64,000 nucleotides of DNA from Cercis canadensis (taxonomy: Eukaryota; Streptophyta; Magnoliopsida; Fabales; Fabaceae). A model generated the notes under the pieces. That model was not told where the DNA came from. It worked only from the letters and a program-made list of their open reading frames with translations, and searched no databases. Positions 13,564-26,500 of the stretch are shown piece by piece. Each line of letters opens with the position of its first letter. Position 1 is the stretch's first letter. The translations under genes were made by a program, and so were the position numbers. The stretch is taken from positions 754,122 through 818,121 of the forward strand of contig QAOA01002417.1 of NCBI GenBank assembly GCA_003255065.1. The letters run 5' to 3'.

Positions 13564-16500
13564 AGCAACACTTCAATTTAGTGAATCTATAAAAATTGTT
13601 AGCATCATTTTATATGTTAATCTAGACACCCATGTGTTTATGACATTGTGGAAAGTTCTTGGTTTACCTCAATTTTCTCTTTGCTTTGCCAAACGGCCCA
13701 AACTTTCCATTTTGACTTAAATTGGAAACTCTCAGAGGTTGAAACAAATTTTGACAGTGTTTATAAATGGATAAGATTCATTAGGCAGATCATCAACTTT
13801 CTAAAAGCATAGAAATGTTCTCTTTTGGGCTTAAAATTAGTGGGCTTAATTAAAAAGTCAATTCGCCACATAGACCTGGTTCCCAAATCTATTAACAATT
13901 AACAAGCAGCCCACAACTTGAGCTCAATTTGTGGGCCATGTGACGTGGATGAACCCCCATCTCATCCTTATCTTTCTTTCAGCTTCTGGGAAAGTTGACA
14001 ATTTCCTATTCTTTCCAACTATTCAGGGTCCTCTCTCTGACTTCTTTCCTTCGCCACTTCACTTTCTATTCTCATCTATTTGTTAAAATAATAAAATAGT
14101 TAATCTCCTTTATCTTATATTTTAGCAAAAGATAAAGAATGCATCCATATTTATATATAACTTTCTCTTAGCCGCAAAACTTCTCATAACCCACCAGAAG
14201 CAAAGATAATATAACCCAATATTGCTAATCAACTTTTCTCTCTCATTGCAATTTCTTGCTACAAATTGAATTACATTCTTTTTTGGCTCTGTATTACTTC
14301 CAATAACCATTTAAGTTTCTAATTATGCATGCATGTGATCAACTTTGAAGCATATATACTTTTTGGTTCATTCTCATCAAAACATTACTTTTATAGTAAA
14401 TTAAAATTAGGTCCTAGAATTGAAGTTAATTACTTGGGATTGAATGATAACCCCAAGACAATAAAATCAATAAATTTGAAAACATAAATAAAATAATACA
14501 AGTTAAATAACTCTTGTATTTTCACAAAAATGGGTAAATGGACTTACGGTAATTTCATTATCTACATTCAAATGGATGAAGTCATCTATATAATTATATA
14601 GATTTGTGAAATACACAAGTTGTAACCATTGGAATTACTGAAAGGAGAAGAGGGAAAAAAGAAAAAAAGAAAAGAGAGGATGCAATTGCAGAGAAAGGGC
14701 GAGAGAATCAGAGAAGGAAAGGCGCTTTAAAGGAGACGATATCTTGAATTCTTGATAAGGCAATAAAGCCATTCTATGCTACTTTTCCATATCCTCCACG
14801 TTTGCTTTCACCTTTCATTTACTCTCCTTTTCTTCTTGTTTCTCTTGCACCCTTATATATATATAAATAGTTATATATTTTTCATATTAAATTCCTCTCA
14901 TTATTCCTCTTCTATGGTACGTCTCGGTTCTCTGTATCAGCGCTAGCTCCCACGCATTTCGTAATTAAACATACAAATTAAATTAGCCTTTTTATCTCTT
15001 AACAAACAATTAATAGAATGATTAATGAGCTTGAGGTTAACAAAGGCAAATAATGTAAAACAAAGATTGCAAAGCCTTTCTTATAACGTGGATCACTTTT
15101 ATTTGGCTATCAAACATGCTAATCCGCTGCTGATGCAAAACTTTATTAAAGAATATGCGTGCAATGGAAGAATTTATTAAAAAAAAAAAAAAAAANAAAA
15201 AAAAAAAAAAAAGGTATGACGACGATTACGTTTTAAAAAGTAAAAAAGAAGAAATCTTATCTACGCTAGTACTTTACACGGCATATAAACGAATCAATGG
15301 AAGACCAAGATGTTGATGGAAGTTGAGTAATTCAAGCATTGGAAGCAAAAGCAAGGAGTGTGCTTATATTGATACGCAGTTGCAAATTTTAATACCAATT
15401 CCTTGATAAGTTTAAAGAGGTTATCATATTTAATTATTTCTTTAATTTCCTTTATCACCATTCAACATAAAATATGGAAGGAGAAATTAAAAATGTATCA
15501 ATTTGTTTCTCATAATCCACTTACCCATGTTTTACGATGACTTTTAACTCAATGTGGTCCACATGAGAATGTAATTAAGAAGATAAAACAATTAATTAAA
15601 CCTACAGTCAGTTAAATTAGGAGCCAGAATCAAAAGAATAGCATGAGCTTGGGTTGAGGTTGAATCAGAAAGTACTCTTAGGTGCCCAAATTTGATTGTG
15701 GTATGACAAATCGTAGTACGTAGCTCATAGCTTCATGGCTTACTCCTGTCACAATCATTATCCACACATTATTCAATTCAACCACGTCAATTTTGGCATT
15801 TTGCACACATCAACCCAGTGACTTTCACATGTTTATTGACCAACTTTTGACATAGATTGCAGGTAAAATTTGGTGTTAGTACCATCAAAAAGTCAAAATT
15901 TTACTTTTTTGACGTTAGAAAATGAACCTAAAGTAATAAGCACAACCACCTAGATTAGGTAGGTCTGCGAAAAAACTATTGAACAACGAGAGCCAAATAA
16001 GCATGGGCGGCTAAATTAATGGACATAGCATTATCCATTTGCCTCCATTCTATGCATTATAATCTTGTTAAAGTCTAACATGGCACTGTCACCAGCGAAG
16101 CTAGCTAGACAATAGAAGGTAGTCACCAAGTTTCTAGTACATAAAAGGGTTGTATATACATAAAACGATCGAACTTTAAGGGTTTCTCCAAAATGGTATA
16201 AGTTTGATGCACAAGCAATATATATATAACTACAAGTGGTGTGTAAAGGCTTAGCAATGAGTTTGGGACATTTGGACGTGAATTCAGACATGAACCATGT
16301 GGGATATAAGGTTAGTGTCCTTTGAACACTCACTTCATTTGTCTTGTACACGTCGATGATGTTTCAGACAGAAAGTGACACCAAGATTTGGGTGTTAAGG
16401 TTAAGTGTATAGTGGATATGAAGTAGCACAAGAGAAGAGGACGTGACAACTACAGGCTTCGGGACCAGCTTTCTTCTTCATTAATTCCCTTATCCTTTAT

Positions 16501-17420
16501 ATTTAAGTACTGTTCAAGCTAGTTTCCAAATTATTTTAACAACAGGGAAACTGAAGTGGCACCCTAGATTTGCTACCAGATCTTCGGATCATGGGTCACC
16601 GAGTATTTACGTGGATAAAAAATAATAATTTTCTTTCTCAATTTTAAAAAACCACAAAAAAAAGGGAACTTTTTTGGAAATTATTTTTTGAATAATTTAA
16701 AATTAATGTGCTATTTCTTGATTTATGTGGGACGCAAGTATGTGTCTCAACATGTATCTGGAAAAAGGTGAAAAATCAAAATAGTTGGATATGTCGTATA
16801 AGGTGCCAAAACAAAAAGATTTTCAATATGATAAGAAAATATTTTGCAAAATCTTTTTTGAGAGGCTGTGGAGTGTTGATTACAATTGTTGAACGACCAC
16901 TTTGACCGTGTGGATCAAAAATAAGGTAGCATGTGAGATTGTTTGCTATTTTTAGTTTGAGATCAAAGGCAACATTGGCTCCTAGCATAAAACTGTGTTG
17001 GTTGTCGGCTTCCATTCTCAGTGACGGTAGCCGCGGAGAATCCGCTTTGGCAGCACATATCGTTAGGAGGGACGCACTAACTACTGTGACTGTGAGTGCA
17101 CTATGGACACGTGGAACCTTATAATGCCATCATTCCAATTCTATACCAACAACACCACATACTCCCATTCTTTCACTTTCCAATCATTATCCTCCAACGT
17201 ATCTAATTGTTTTCCCTTTTGGCATTTTAGAGAAAAGATAACCCAAAAAAATAGAAGGTGAAGTTTACGCGTTTATCAAAAGAAAGAGGAAAAGAAAACA
17301 GAAGCAAAAGAAGAAAAAAAACAAGAAAGAACAACGGTGAAAGACTAAATTGTGTTATATATAGGCCAGCTGAGGTTGAGCTATGAGTATAAAAGATATA
17401 TGCAACATATAAATATATTA
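13564..17420. other. Intergenic DNA, no gene recognised
   Basis: About 3.9 kb of AT-rich sequence with short meaningless open frames. A long A-run contains a single N at 15196. Stretches such as TGTTAAAATAATAAAATAG (14079-14097) are low complexity. No RNA gene or coding exon is supported. Confidence 0.5.
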
Positions 17421-17737
17421 CAGATAAAATTAGAGAGTTGTTATATTTACATCATATTTTGTTAATATATATTTTATTTAATATTTAAATATAATATAAA
17501 TTATATTACCTTTAATTAATATGAATTTTTTTTTTAATTTTAACTAAATTTTTTTATATTAAATGAGAGTTTTTATAATTAATTAAAAAATTTCTCTATT
17601 AATATTGTGTTTTTCTAACAAAAAAAAACTTTTCCTATTAAATAAAAATAAATTAATTTATATTATATTTAAACATTAAATAAAATGTGATATTAACAAA
17701 ATCAGATATAAAAATAGCAGCTCTATAAAATTATAGG
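17421..17737. mobile_element. Candidate MITE with ~80-bp imperfect terminal inverted repeats
   Basis: The left arm GATAAAATTAGAGAGTTGTT, ATTTTGTTAATAT and TTTAAATATAATATAAATT reappears inverted in the right arm that ends ...CTCTATAAAATTATAG. About 80 bp pair, with mismatches. The sequence is very AT-rich, so some pairing is expected by chance, and I see no convincing target duplication. Confidence 0.5.
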
Positions 17738-18323
17738 GTCTATAATTAATGATTTTGTGAATTAATTTAATGAATGCATTAACTTTGTAGTTAGCTTCAA
17801 GCAAGCTTGACTTTTATTGAGCATGTATGAGTAATTTATGAGAGAGTTGATTCATTGATACTATTGAGTGCCAACAAAATCTAAATTTTACTAAAAAGAA
17901 AACTTACAAACACTCGAAGTTATTATAACACGTAGGATATCAAAGTTTATTTTTGGCTACACTTATACAAACTGGACAGATCACAGAACCAAAAATCCAT
18001 TGACGCGGCAAAAATTTGCGGGTGATTCCAAATGTGTGCGGTTCTATGGTGTAACACGTGAAAAGCATGCAACTGTGAAAGAAAAGAAAGAACCAAGAGT
18101 GTTTTGCCACCTCACAAGGTACAACAGGAAAACCTTATTTGCGGAACAGCAGATTTTTTAACCGACAGTAACGATTTTTTTTTTCCCGCCGCAACTTGAC
18201 TGTAGTGACACCAAATGAATAACTAATAAACTAGCGTAAAGTGAGGTTCGAAATTTCGCTCACCCTTCCTTTCTCGATTCACTGTGGTGGTCGTTTCAAA
18301 GGTTTGTTTGTTTATGCCTTCTT
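17738..18323. other. Upstream region of thaumatin-like gene 2
   Basis: About 590 bp of probable promoter. TAACACGTGAAAAG (CACGTG G-box) lies at about 18052-18065. No gene. Confidence 0.5.
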
Positions 18324-18331
18324 TATAAATA
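18324..18331 (+). promoter_or_regulatory. TATA box of thaumatin-like gene 2
   Basis: TATAAATA lies 280 bp before the ATG at 18605, implying a leader of roughly 240 bp that begins in a CT-rich stretch (CACTCACTCCATATCC). Confidence 0.55.
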
Positions 18332-18604
18332 GCGATGCAGGAGCTAACGCTAAGATTCCCCACCACTCACTCCATATCCTTCTCCTTCTCTTCACTCTTT
18401 TTCTTCACTGAAAGAGATTGATATTCTAATATAGTATTTGATAAAGAAGAGAATCTGCTTAATTTTGTTGGTGCTAATCCCAAGAGTCTTCACCATTCGT
18501 TCTCTCTTAGTGCCATAGCAATTTGCTTAATCGATTCTAAGTTTATAATTCACTCTGGTTCAGAAGTTGAAGTCATTAAGTTGAAACAGGGGAGGGAAAC
18601 AATT

Positions 18605-19768
18605 ATGGCTCCGTTCTCATATCATCAACATTCATCAGAAATGTTCCTGGGTTTCATCCTTTTTCTTGTTTTCAAAGGTAAAAGTCGTATCTTTTCTTGT
18701 TGCTTTGCATTGGAAAACTAATCGGATAATTGTTACATGAAATTAATGAAAGTGACTCATTTTGCTCTGTTTTGTATTGCTGAAACAGGGGTTTCAGGGG
18801 CTACATTTACATTTGTGAATAAGTGTGACTACACAATATGGCCTGGGATTTTAGGGAAACCAGACCTTGGAAGCACGGGCTTTGAGCTTACAAAGGGAAA
18901 CTCTCGCAGCTTCCAAGCCCCAACCGGTTGGTCCGGTAGATTCTGGGCCAGAACCGATTGCAAATTCGATGATTCAGGCCACGGAACTTGCGGCACAGGA
19001 GACTGCAGCTCCAGCACCGTCGAATGCAACGGTGCCGGCGCAACTCCTCCTGCCACCCTTGCGGAATTCACACTGGGCAGTGGGTCCCAAGACTATTATG
19101 ACGTGAGCCTGGTTGATGGATACAATTTGCCAATGATTGTGGAAGCAAGTGGGGGATCAGGTGCATGCTCGAGCACCGGGTGTGTGGCGGATCTCAACCG
19201 GCGGTGCCCGTCAGAGTTGAGGGTCGACGGCGGCGATGCCTGTAAGAGTGCTTGTGACGCGTTTGGGACACCAGAGTATTGCTGCAACGGTGCGTTTGGT
19301 TCCCCTTCCACGTGCAAGCCCTCTATGTACTCCCAAATGTTCAAATCTGCGTGTCCAAAGTCTTACAGCTACGCCTATGACGATGCCACCAGTACCTTTA
19401 CGTGTACAGGCGCTGACTACACCGTCACATTTTGTCCTTCTTCTTCCTCAAGGTAAAGTTTCCAACTTCGATAACTTTCCCTCATTTTCTGATTCTTTCT
19501 TTGTTGGGATTTGTTCAAAAATTTACAAATGAGATGCTTGTGAATTGTGATTGACATTTGTGGGATTTGTTCTTTGTTTTGCAGTCTAAAGTCTTCAACA
19601 ACAAACGGATCCGGGTCGGATACCGGATCACCTGTGGAGCAGGCTGCACTTGCTACTACTTCATGGCTTGCAAATTTGGCTACAGGGGATTCAATTAGAA
19701 CCCAACCTTGTGCAGCTGCATTCTTTGTGGCTCTTAACTTGATTCTTTCCCTTTTGGTGTACCTTTGA
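18605..19768 (+). CDS. Thaumatin-like protein 2, long form with GPI-anchor-like tail
   Basis: Exons 18605-18677, 18789-19452 and 19585-19768 encode 306 aa with closed phase. Exon 1 gives a signal peptide (second Met at 18641: MFLGFILFLVF). Exon 2 carries the thaumatin fold with 16 cysteines and the cleft elements WSGRFWART, AEFTLG and DYYDVSLVDGYN. Exon 3 adds a Ser/Thr/Gly-rich linker and then a strongly hydrophobic end (AAFFVALNLILSLLVYL), a good GPI-anchor signal. It shares exon layout, intron phases and about two thirds of residues with the gene at 8291, so the two are tandem paralogues. Likely role: secreted, cell-surface PR-5 family protein. The long open frames on the other strand are shadows. 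Confidence 0.94.
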
Positions 19769-22700
19769 AGCTTTGACAACGACTCACTCAATTCTCATCC
19801 TTATCTTCCCTTTAAGAGACACAGAGATTAGAGATAGCATCAATAACATCAATAACGTGTTAAAAACTTGTTAAGGTTGATAATTTCTATGTATAGTGGA
19901 AGCAATTTCATAATTTAGTCGCAGAATTTTTTATGAAAAGTCTTTTGATTCCGAGTCATTGGAATTGGTGGGGGTGAAGGACATTCATTCCCTTAAAGTG
20001 ATGGAAATGTAAAGAACAAAGTGTTGTTGTAAATTAATGAGTAGTGAGATTAGTGGGTGCTGAGGCCCATCACCTTTTTGCTCACAAGTTTTTATTAGGA
20101 AATTGCGAGAAAGACATCCCTGTAAACCACCAGGGCAAAATAAGGAAAGAAGATAAAAGAATGTAAAACGAGTTAAGGATGATAAAGTAAAGGGTTCAAA
20201 GACCATGAATGACTAGCTAAGGCTTCAATAGTGAAAATAATATGCCATAAATATTTGTAGTTTCAGGTGTAATTGCTACTGTTAAATTCAATTATATGAG
20301 TCTCACTGGTTAAACAGGAAGAGATATTTGTAGTTAATGTATGCTTGTCCAAGAGTAGATATTTCTGGGGATCTAGAGCTGCAGTACTGGGATTTTTCAA
20401 GTTGAATAAGACTTGCAAATTTGGAATATTCATCGTCTAGAAAAAGCGAACATGATTTAATTGGCGGGCAAGGATAGGATTACAGACATTTTGCTAGAAA
20501 CCTGTATTTTCAAACCTTTTTGTCAAGTGTCATCATGAAGGAAGCCAATTTTCATTCTGTGCACGCCAAAAATGACAGCACGAAAAGAATTGACAAAAAG
20601 CAAGACTGAAAATTTGAGTTAAAAGGTTAAAATGACAATTTGAGGGCTTAAAGTTGCAAAATATTCTAATGATAATGAATCACATCGAACGAGATCTCTA
20701 TCTTTTTTAGATGGAATCAGTTCTCTATTTTTATTTTTTTTTGAGTGAGTTGGTAAAATAGTTAAAATTGTCATTTTGTAGATGAGGAGATTCGAACATA
20801 AGATAGAGATATGAGAGACAACTTTAAAGTTGAAGGCAATTCCATTGAACCAAGGCCTTAAAAACTAATAATAAAAGTAATGTTAACTACTTTAAATTAT
20901 TGTCAGCCTTATTTTTTTTTTTATTTTTTTTTTTTTAATGAGGCTAAATCCCTCTTATTAGACCTAGAAAAACAGTCATATAATTGAACATACCATACTT
21001 AAGCCAAAAATGTCATAAATGTTCTCCAATATTTAATTGGTAGTGACTCGAATAATCAATTGAATAGCATGATGACAAAATAACTCACTTCTTACGCAAT
21101 TCAGATGTAAGCCACCAACAAAATGAAATGATGGTAAATTCAATAAATTTTCCCTCCTCTCATCATTAGCCATGGCCCAGTTGGAATAATCATACTTGCA
21201 AAATTTTAACATTTCATAAATATGTATAAATTGTGACTGTAAGGTGAGTTGTGTTATTATTTTTATCATCACTTTCCCTGTATTTCATTATTATTGTAGG
21301 CTACTTTTTAACCAATACCTTTAAATTTTAATTGTATTCAATTAAAACTTTTCAAATGTAAGGTTTGGTGAGTATTTAGCAGTGGAACTGTCTTTCTCAT
21401 GCAAAATTGTGTAATTATCTTTAGTTAGACCAAATGAAATAGGCTCTCTAAGATTCCCAAACAATCTGATTTTTTGACCTTGCTATTGTGATTTTTGAAC
21501 ACAGCCCAAATAGGAGAGTAACAATAAATGATTGGACACTATCACAATGGAAGCTGGGAAACGACAATGCTTTAGCTATCACATTGTAAAGCTGATAAAT
21601 ACAGGAGAGATGGTTATGTAATGCTTTTCCCTGCTTTCAATGTTCTCTGTAGGAACATTTGAAACATCACTGTTACAACAGACGAAAAAAAAAAGATGCA
21701 GAGAAGCCAAAACCAAGCCCATCCAAATTGCTGTCCAAATAAATATCCATTAGGTTCCAGTTTGGGTGTGTGTGTCACTGATTCTTTCACCAACTTGAGC
21801 AGTGGTACAAAGGGAAGAAAAAGACCTACTTTTTGTTCAAGATAAGAGGACAACTTCGACTCCATTCCTCAGTGGTTATTTTCTTTTCCAATTTCAACTT
21901 TTCTCCCTAATGTTTCTAACCCGAAAGGCTAAAATAGTAGCCACCAATTTGTTTTTTGGCCATTAGTACCCACTAATAGTTGTAGAGAAAGAAAGCAAAA
22001 GGAGAAGAACGTGAACAAAATATTTGCTATTTAGGGAAGTAAAACCAACCTGTCTCAAAAAAATAAGCAAAAAGCGGGTCTAGTCATAGGCAGAGAGCCT
22101 ATAAATGGTTAAATTACAAGGAAAGATTGGACACTATCATTAATTTTACCTAATAATTGATGCATAGAAAATTATTTCATGCTTTGGGTTGTTCATCCAC
22201 TCAACTACCAAAGGCCAACCGCAGAATCTCAACCTCATCAGCTTGTACTAGTTTTATACCATAATTGGAGATGTTTACTTTCTATCCCGTTTTGAAGTAA
22301 CAAAAAAAGCATTATTCTTCTTCTAATACTCAGATGCTTCATTCTATTAATAACTCAAAACTGAAATTTCTCAGTGGTAGTTTACAGTGCCTTCTAATGA
22401 ACTAAAATCAGTTACTTTTGGATTCACGTCATTCATGACATCTATCTTGGGTAAGCAATCTTGCTATGCTTAGTCATTGTAGATAATCTGACACTAAGTT
22501 AAAATGAAACCAAATGTTAAGTTCACTAATTTGGCAAAGTTCTTGACATTTGATTGAAGTGTCGTCACCTTTACATTATTTATAACCAAGCATGAACTGT
22601 ACCTTTAACTCCTCTTTTTCTGGCATGGGCACTAACGGCCAGGAAATCATCCTATTTTAGAAAGTAATAAGAAAATTTGACAAAGATAAATGAAGACAAG

Positions 22701-23542
22701 TTCAATCACAAAGCAAAAAAATGTTAGTGAACAGTTGCTTCCGTAAGAGTTAAGAATCCCGAGTCATGTCCATGTCTACAGTCTCTCAATTGCAAAGAGC
22801 CAAAGACAAAGCACGTTCGTTGCTGTTGTGTACAAGAGAAAAGGAAACAGCAGATTTCCACTTGGATTAATTTCTATATTAATTGAACCAATAGGTTATG
22901 TGCTAGCTTTTCAGATGGTTCAACTTTTGCTTTGTTTACTCGTGAACAGCTAGTCCAAAAGCTTCTTCCTAGATGCTTTGATGCTTAAACGAAGATAAGG
23001 AATCTTTCTATAAAAAGTTTCAGAGCAGAAACCAATATCAAATCCAAGTTACTCTTTCACCAAAACAACTCCACATGCATAATTCATCTAATCTGCCATT
23101 CATTAACTACGAAACCAATAATACATAATAATAATAATCCACGGAGTTTTATCATTATAATACACTATTATCTACGAAATACAGACATTTTTTCGGTTGT
23201 TAAAGATTAAGTGCATATATTTAGCATGAATTCAAAACACTTAATAATCTTGGGTACTTTTGAGGCCAAAAATTTAAGCATCACCTAATTGAGGTAAACC
23301 ATCGAATATTCTTGATGTTCATTTGTGACTGTATGACGTAATGAGGATAATCGTGCTGTCTATTGATGATGTGACTCCAACGATAGATTATGCAGCAATT
23401 GTGTGAAATTGGCAAGTGTCTGCACTAACAGATTTCTTGTGTCCGAGGAAAAGATTTGTATGTAGTCTGCATCCAACATGGGTCAACCAACGTTGGAGAA
23501 AAAGTGCCAATGGCCTAAAAATTGTGCAGAAACCAAGAAAGT
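19769..23542. other. Intergenic DNA, one SINE-like candidate, no gene
   Basis: About 3.8 kb between convergent genes. Open frames at 19985-20206, 21033-21272 and 21614-21865 show no domain. A tRNA-like SINE candidate is listed separately at 20730-20860. Confidence 0.5.
20730..20860 (-). mobile_element. Candidate tRNA-derived SINE fragment
   Basis: Read on the minus strand, TTGGTTCAATGG (A-box-like, 20842-20853) is followed about 45 nt later by GTTCGAATCTC (B-box, 20787-20797), then an anonymous stretch and an A-rich end at 20730-20742. The layout is that of a short SINE. I cannot find a clear target duplication. Confidence 0.4.
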
Positions 23543-26500
23543 TCATAGGGTAATTCTGATCAAGAGCGGGTAGCAGTGGTCTTTCTCATAGCTGGGCCAA
23601 GAGTCTTTATCTTCATCATTCATCAATCTCTCATGATGCTTCCAAATTTCTATGTCATAGTTCTCTGTTACACTGAAATGCAGGCCATTTTCTTTAACAA
23701 CCTCCAAAAACATATCCAATGAGTTGCCTCTTTTAGGACTTAAGAGTATAGCCTCAGAGGACCCAGCATTCGATAATAAAAGTTTGACAATACGAGCGAA
23801 GTCTTTGTGGAAATCCTTAAAGAAAGTGCTGCAAAAAGGACGGATAAAATTCATGAATATAATAGAAGATAACAATAGCATAAAGATCAAAAAAGGCAAG
23901 TCATGCTGTATGCATGTGAATGTGCTCATGCATTATGTACTAGGTACAAACGCCTTTTGTCAACTAGTGAATATATTTTGATATCTGGACATTTCCAACA
24001 TCAAAGATTAAAATTACAAAAAGTAAGGGGAAAAAAGTAACCCCATTTGCCAGCCATGTCATAAAAAAATCTTGTCTAGTCCTCATCTTTACCCATCACT
24101 ATAAAGAAAAATAGCATTACTATGACATAGCACTTCCAATGAGTGAGCAGTAGTTACAGATATATCACATAAATTGCATTTGAGATTCTCTTGATTTTCA
24201 TCATAGGATGGAAAAGAATAATATAGAAACTAGATAGCATGAAGGTTAAAACTACAAAGAAATAATCTTACCAATCACTTGCAACAATGACATCAAAAGT
24301 GTTTGCAATATTAAAAACTTCTTCTTGATTCCAGTGAAGCATCATAGACTTCACCATTGTATCTCCAAATGCTCCAGAGTTAATCTCAATGTTACTCTGA
24401 ATATCTGATTGTCATGGAAGCTCAATCCAAATCTATGAAGAAAACATTTGATGAGAATGTTTGTTTTTCACGAGGGCCATTCCTACAAACAGTTTGTAAT
24501 GCAAAACAAAATCAACCTAATTATTGTCTTAATCTGGTATGAGCTAAATATTGGGAAGAGAAATTTCACGTTCAGAGTAGCAAAAAGTCTATGCTTCCAC
24601 GTTTATGACATAATTAACAACAAAAATCCCGAAGATATATGACTGTCAACAATATGGCATGTTACCAATTGAAAACTTGTATTCTAATTTGAGCAAGACA
24701 GAAATGAATATATACACATTAAAAATTTAACTAGGAATAGTAATTTTGTAGATTAAGGGTAAAAGGGAATAATAGGGAAGCAATGTAGATGAAGTATGGT
24801 GCAGGAAATATCAAATATATACCGGAGTGAGACGAAAATTTAGGGAAATATAAAAAATCAATAGGATAAAGGAAGCAAGATTTGTTCCTAAGAAGCTTGG
24901 TTGCTTCTCTAAGATGTAATTTGATTATTAGTACACTTCTTGGATATCATTTAAGTGTACTGTAAAGTCTACACTCAGGTTAGAGGTGGCCCCTGCCAGA
25001 CTCATTTGACAATTGAGCAGGTTGCTAACCACTTCTTAACCCACCATCACCAATTCAGTCCGAGTAAAATGGAGCATAATAGCTAATTCTCCAGCACATC
25101 TAATTATAGATGCATCAAATATAAGATAATGCTTTAGTTATAGGTTAAAGATAATTGTACTTGTAAGTTCTATTTACAGTGAAAATTTTAAAAATAGGTT
25201 CAGATGAGTGGGAAATTTTTTTTGTCTTTGCAACTCTACTAGAACAATATCTCTCCCTTATACAAAAGCAAAAGGGAAAGATGGACCAGCCACAACAATT
25301 AGCAATAGAAGAAATGTCTCATTTTGTCGGGGGAAAAAATTTGTTTTTGAAGCATCCAAGTTTATTGTCAAGGAACCCTCTTCATCATGTTTTTCTACGA
25401 TCTACCACCCTATTTCTCCAGGCAGTGATACGCTTGCTTGGCAATAGTAAACCCTAGTTCAAGTTCTAACAGGATGTCTTTCTCTCGCAAGAAAACAAAA
25501 AAATTGAGAATTAAGATGTAGAAAAACTGTCCACACTCTTGAACAATGACTTCTTTATTATCAATTAATAAGATATATGGATCTATCCATAGCATGACAA
25601 AGTATAACAAAACCACTGCCAACCTCATCTGAATTTGTCACATTCCANCCACCCTATTTCTCTAGGCAGTGATACGCTTGCTTTGCAATAGTAAACCCTA
25701 GTTCAAGTTCTAACAGGATGTCTTTCTCTCGCAAGAAAACAAAAAAATTGAGAATTAAGATGTAGAAAAACTGTCCACACTCTTGAACAATGACTTCTTT
25801 ATTATCAATTAATAAGATATATGGATCTATCCATAGCATGACAAAGTATAACAAAACCACTGCCAACCTCATCTGAATTTGTCACATTCCACTCTGTTAT
25901 AGGTATGTTCAAAGTCTCTCACCCAGTTCTTCTATCACTTATCATCAAGTTTCTCATCTTAATTTGAACTTTCTCATTCTGAAAACATCATAAATATTAT
26001 TTTACATATGACTAAACCAAAAGGATACAATTAACTACTTGAGGATTTCCATCTGAGATTACAACCTCTGATGCCTTGGTAACAGCTGCAATAACAAATC
26101 CAGCCAAGCCATACCCAGACCCAAGCTCAATAACCTTTTTAGATCTGAGAAAATTGAAATGTAACGCAAAGAAATATGTAAGCAGAAAAAAACATAAAAA
26201 TAACATAGCCAAATGGAAGCTACCAGTACACAAAAGAACAACGGTCTAGTTAGCAACATAATGTCATTATTCAAACCTAAATAGATCTCTGCGTGACAAG
26301 CAATAGTAAGCAAGAACCTCTTCTGATGGCCAGTTACCTGCAGAATGAATGCCAAATTACTTTACTTATTTTTAGTTATGCCTCAAAATATAAGTACTTT
26401 ATTGAGATTCTGCTATTTCNACACAAAAGAACGAAGGTCTAGTTATTAAAAGGGTATAATCTTCAAGATAGCAACATAATGTCATTATTCAAACCTAAAT

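Noticed and set aside
17045-17070. TTTGGCAGCACATATCG resembling the start of U6 snRNA
   Set aside because: Only about 13 bases match an animal U6 segment and the plant U6 core does not follow. Coincidence.
23724-23981. Plus-strand open frame opposite the last methyltransferase exon
   Set aside because: Reverse-strand shadow of a well-supported coding exon.
25179-25457. 92-aa plus-strand open frame inside methyltransferase intron 5
   Set aside because: No domain, and it overlaps the duplicated block; likely chance.
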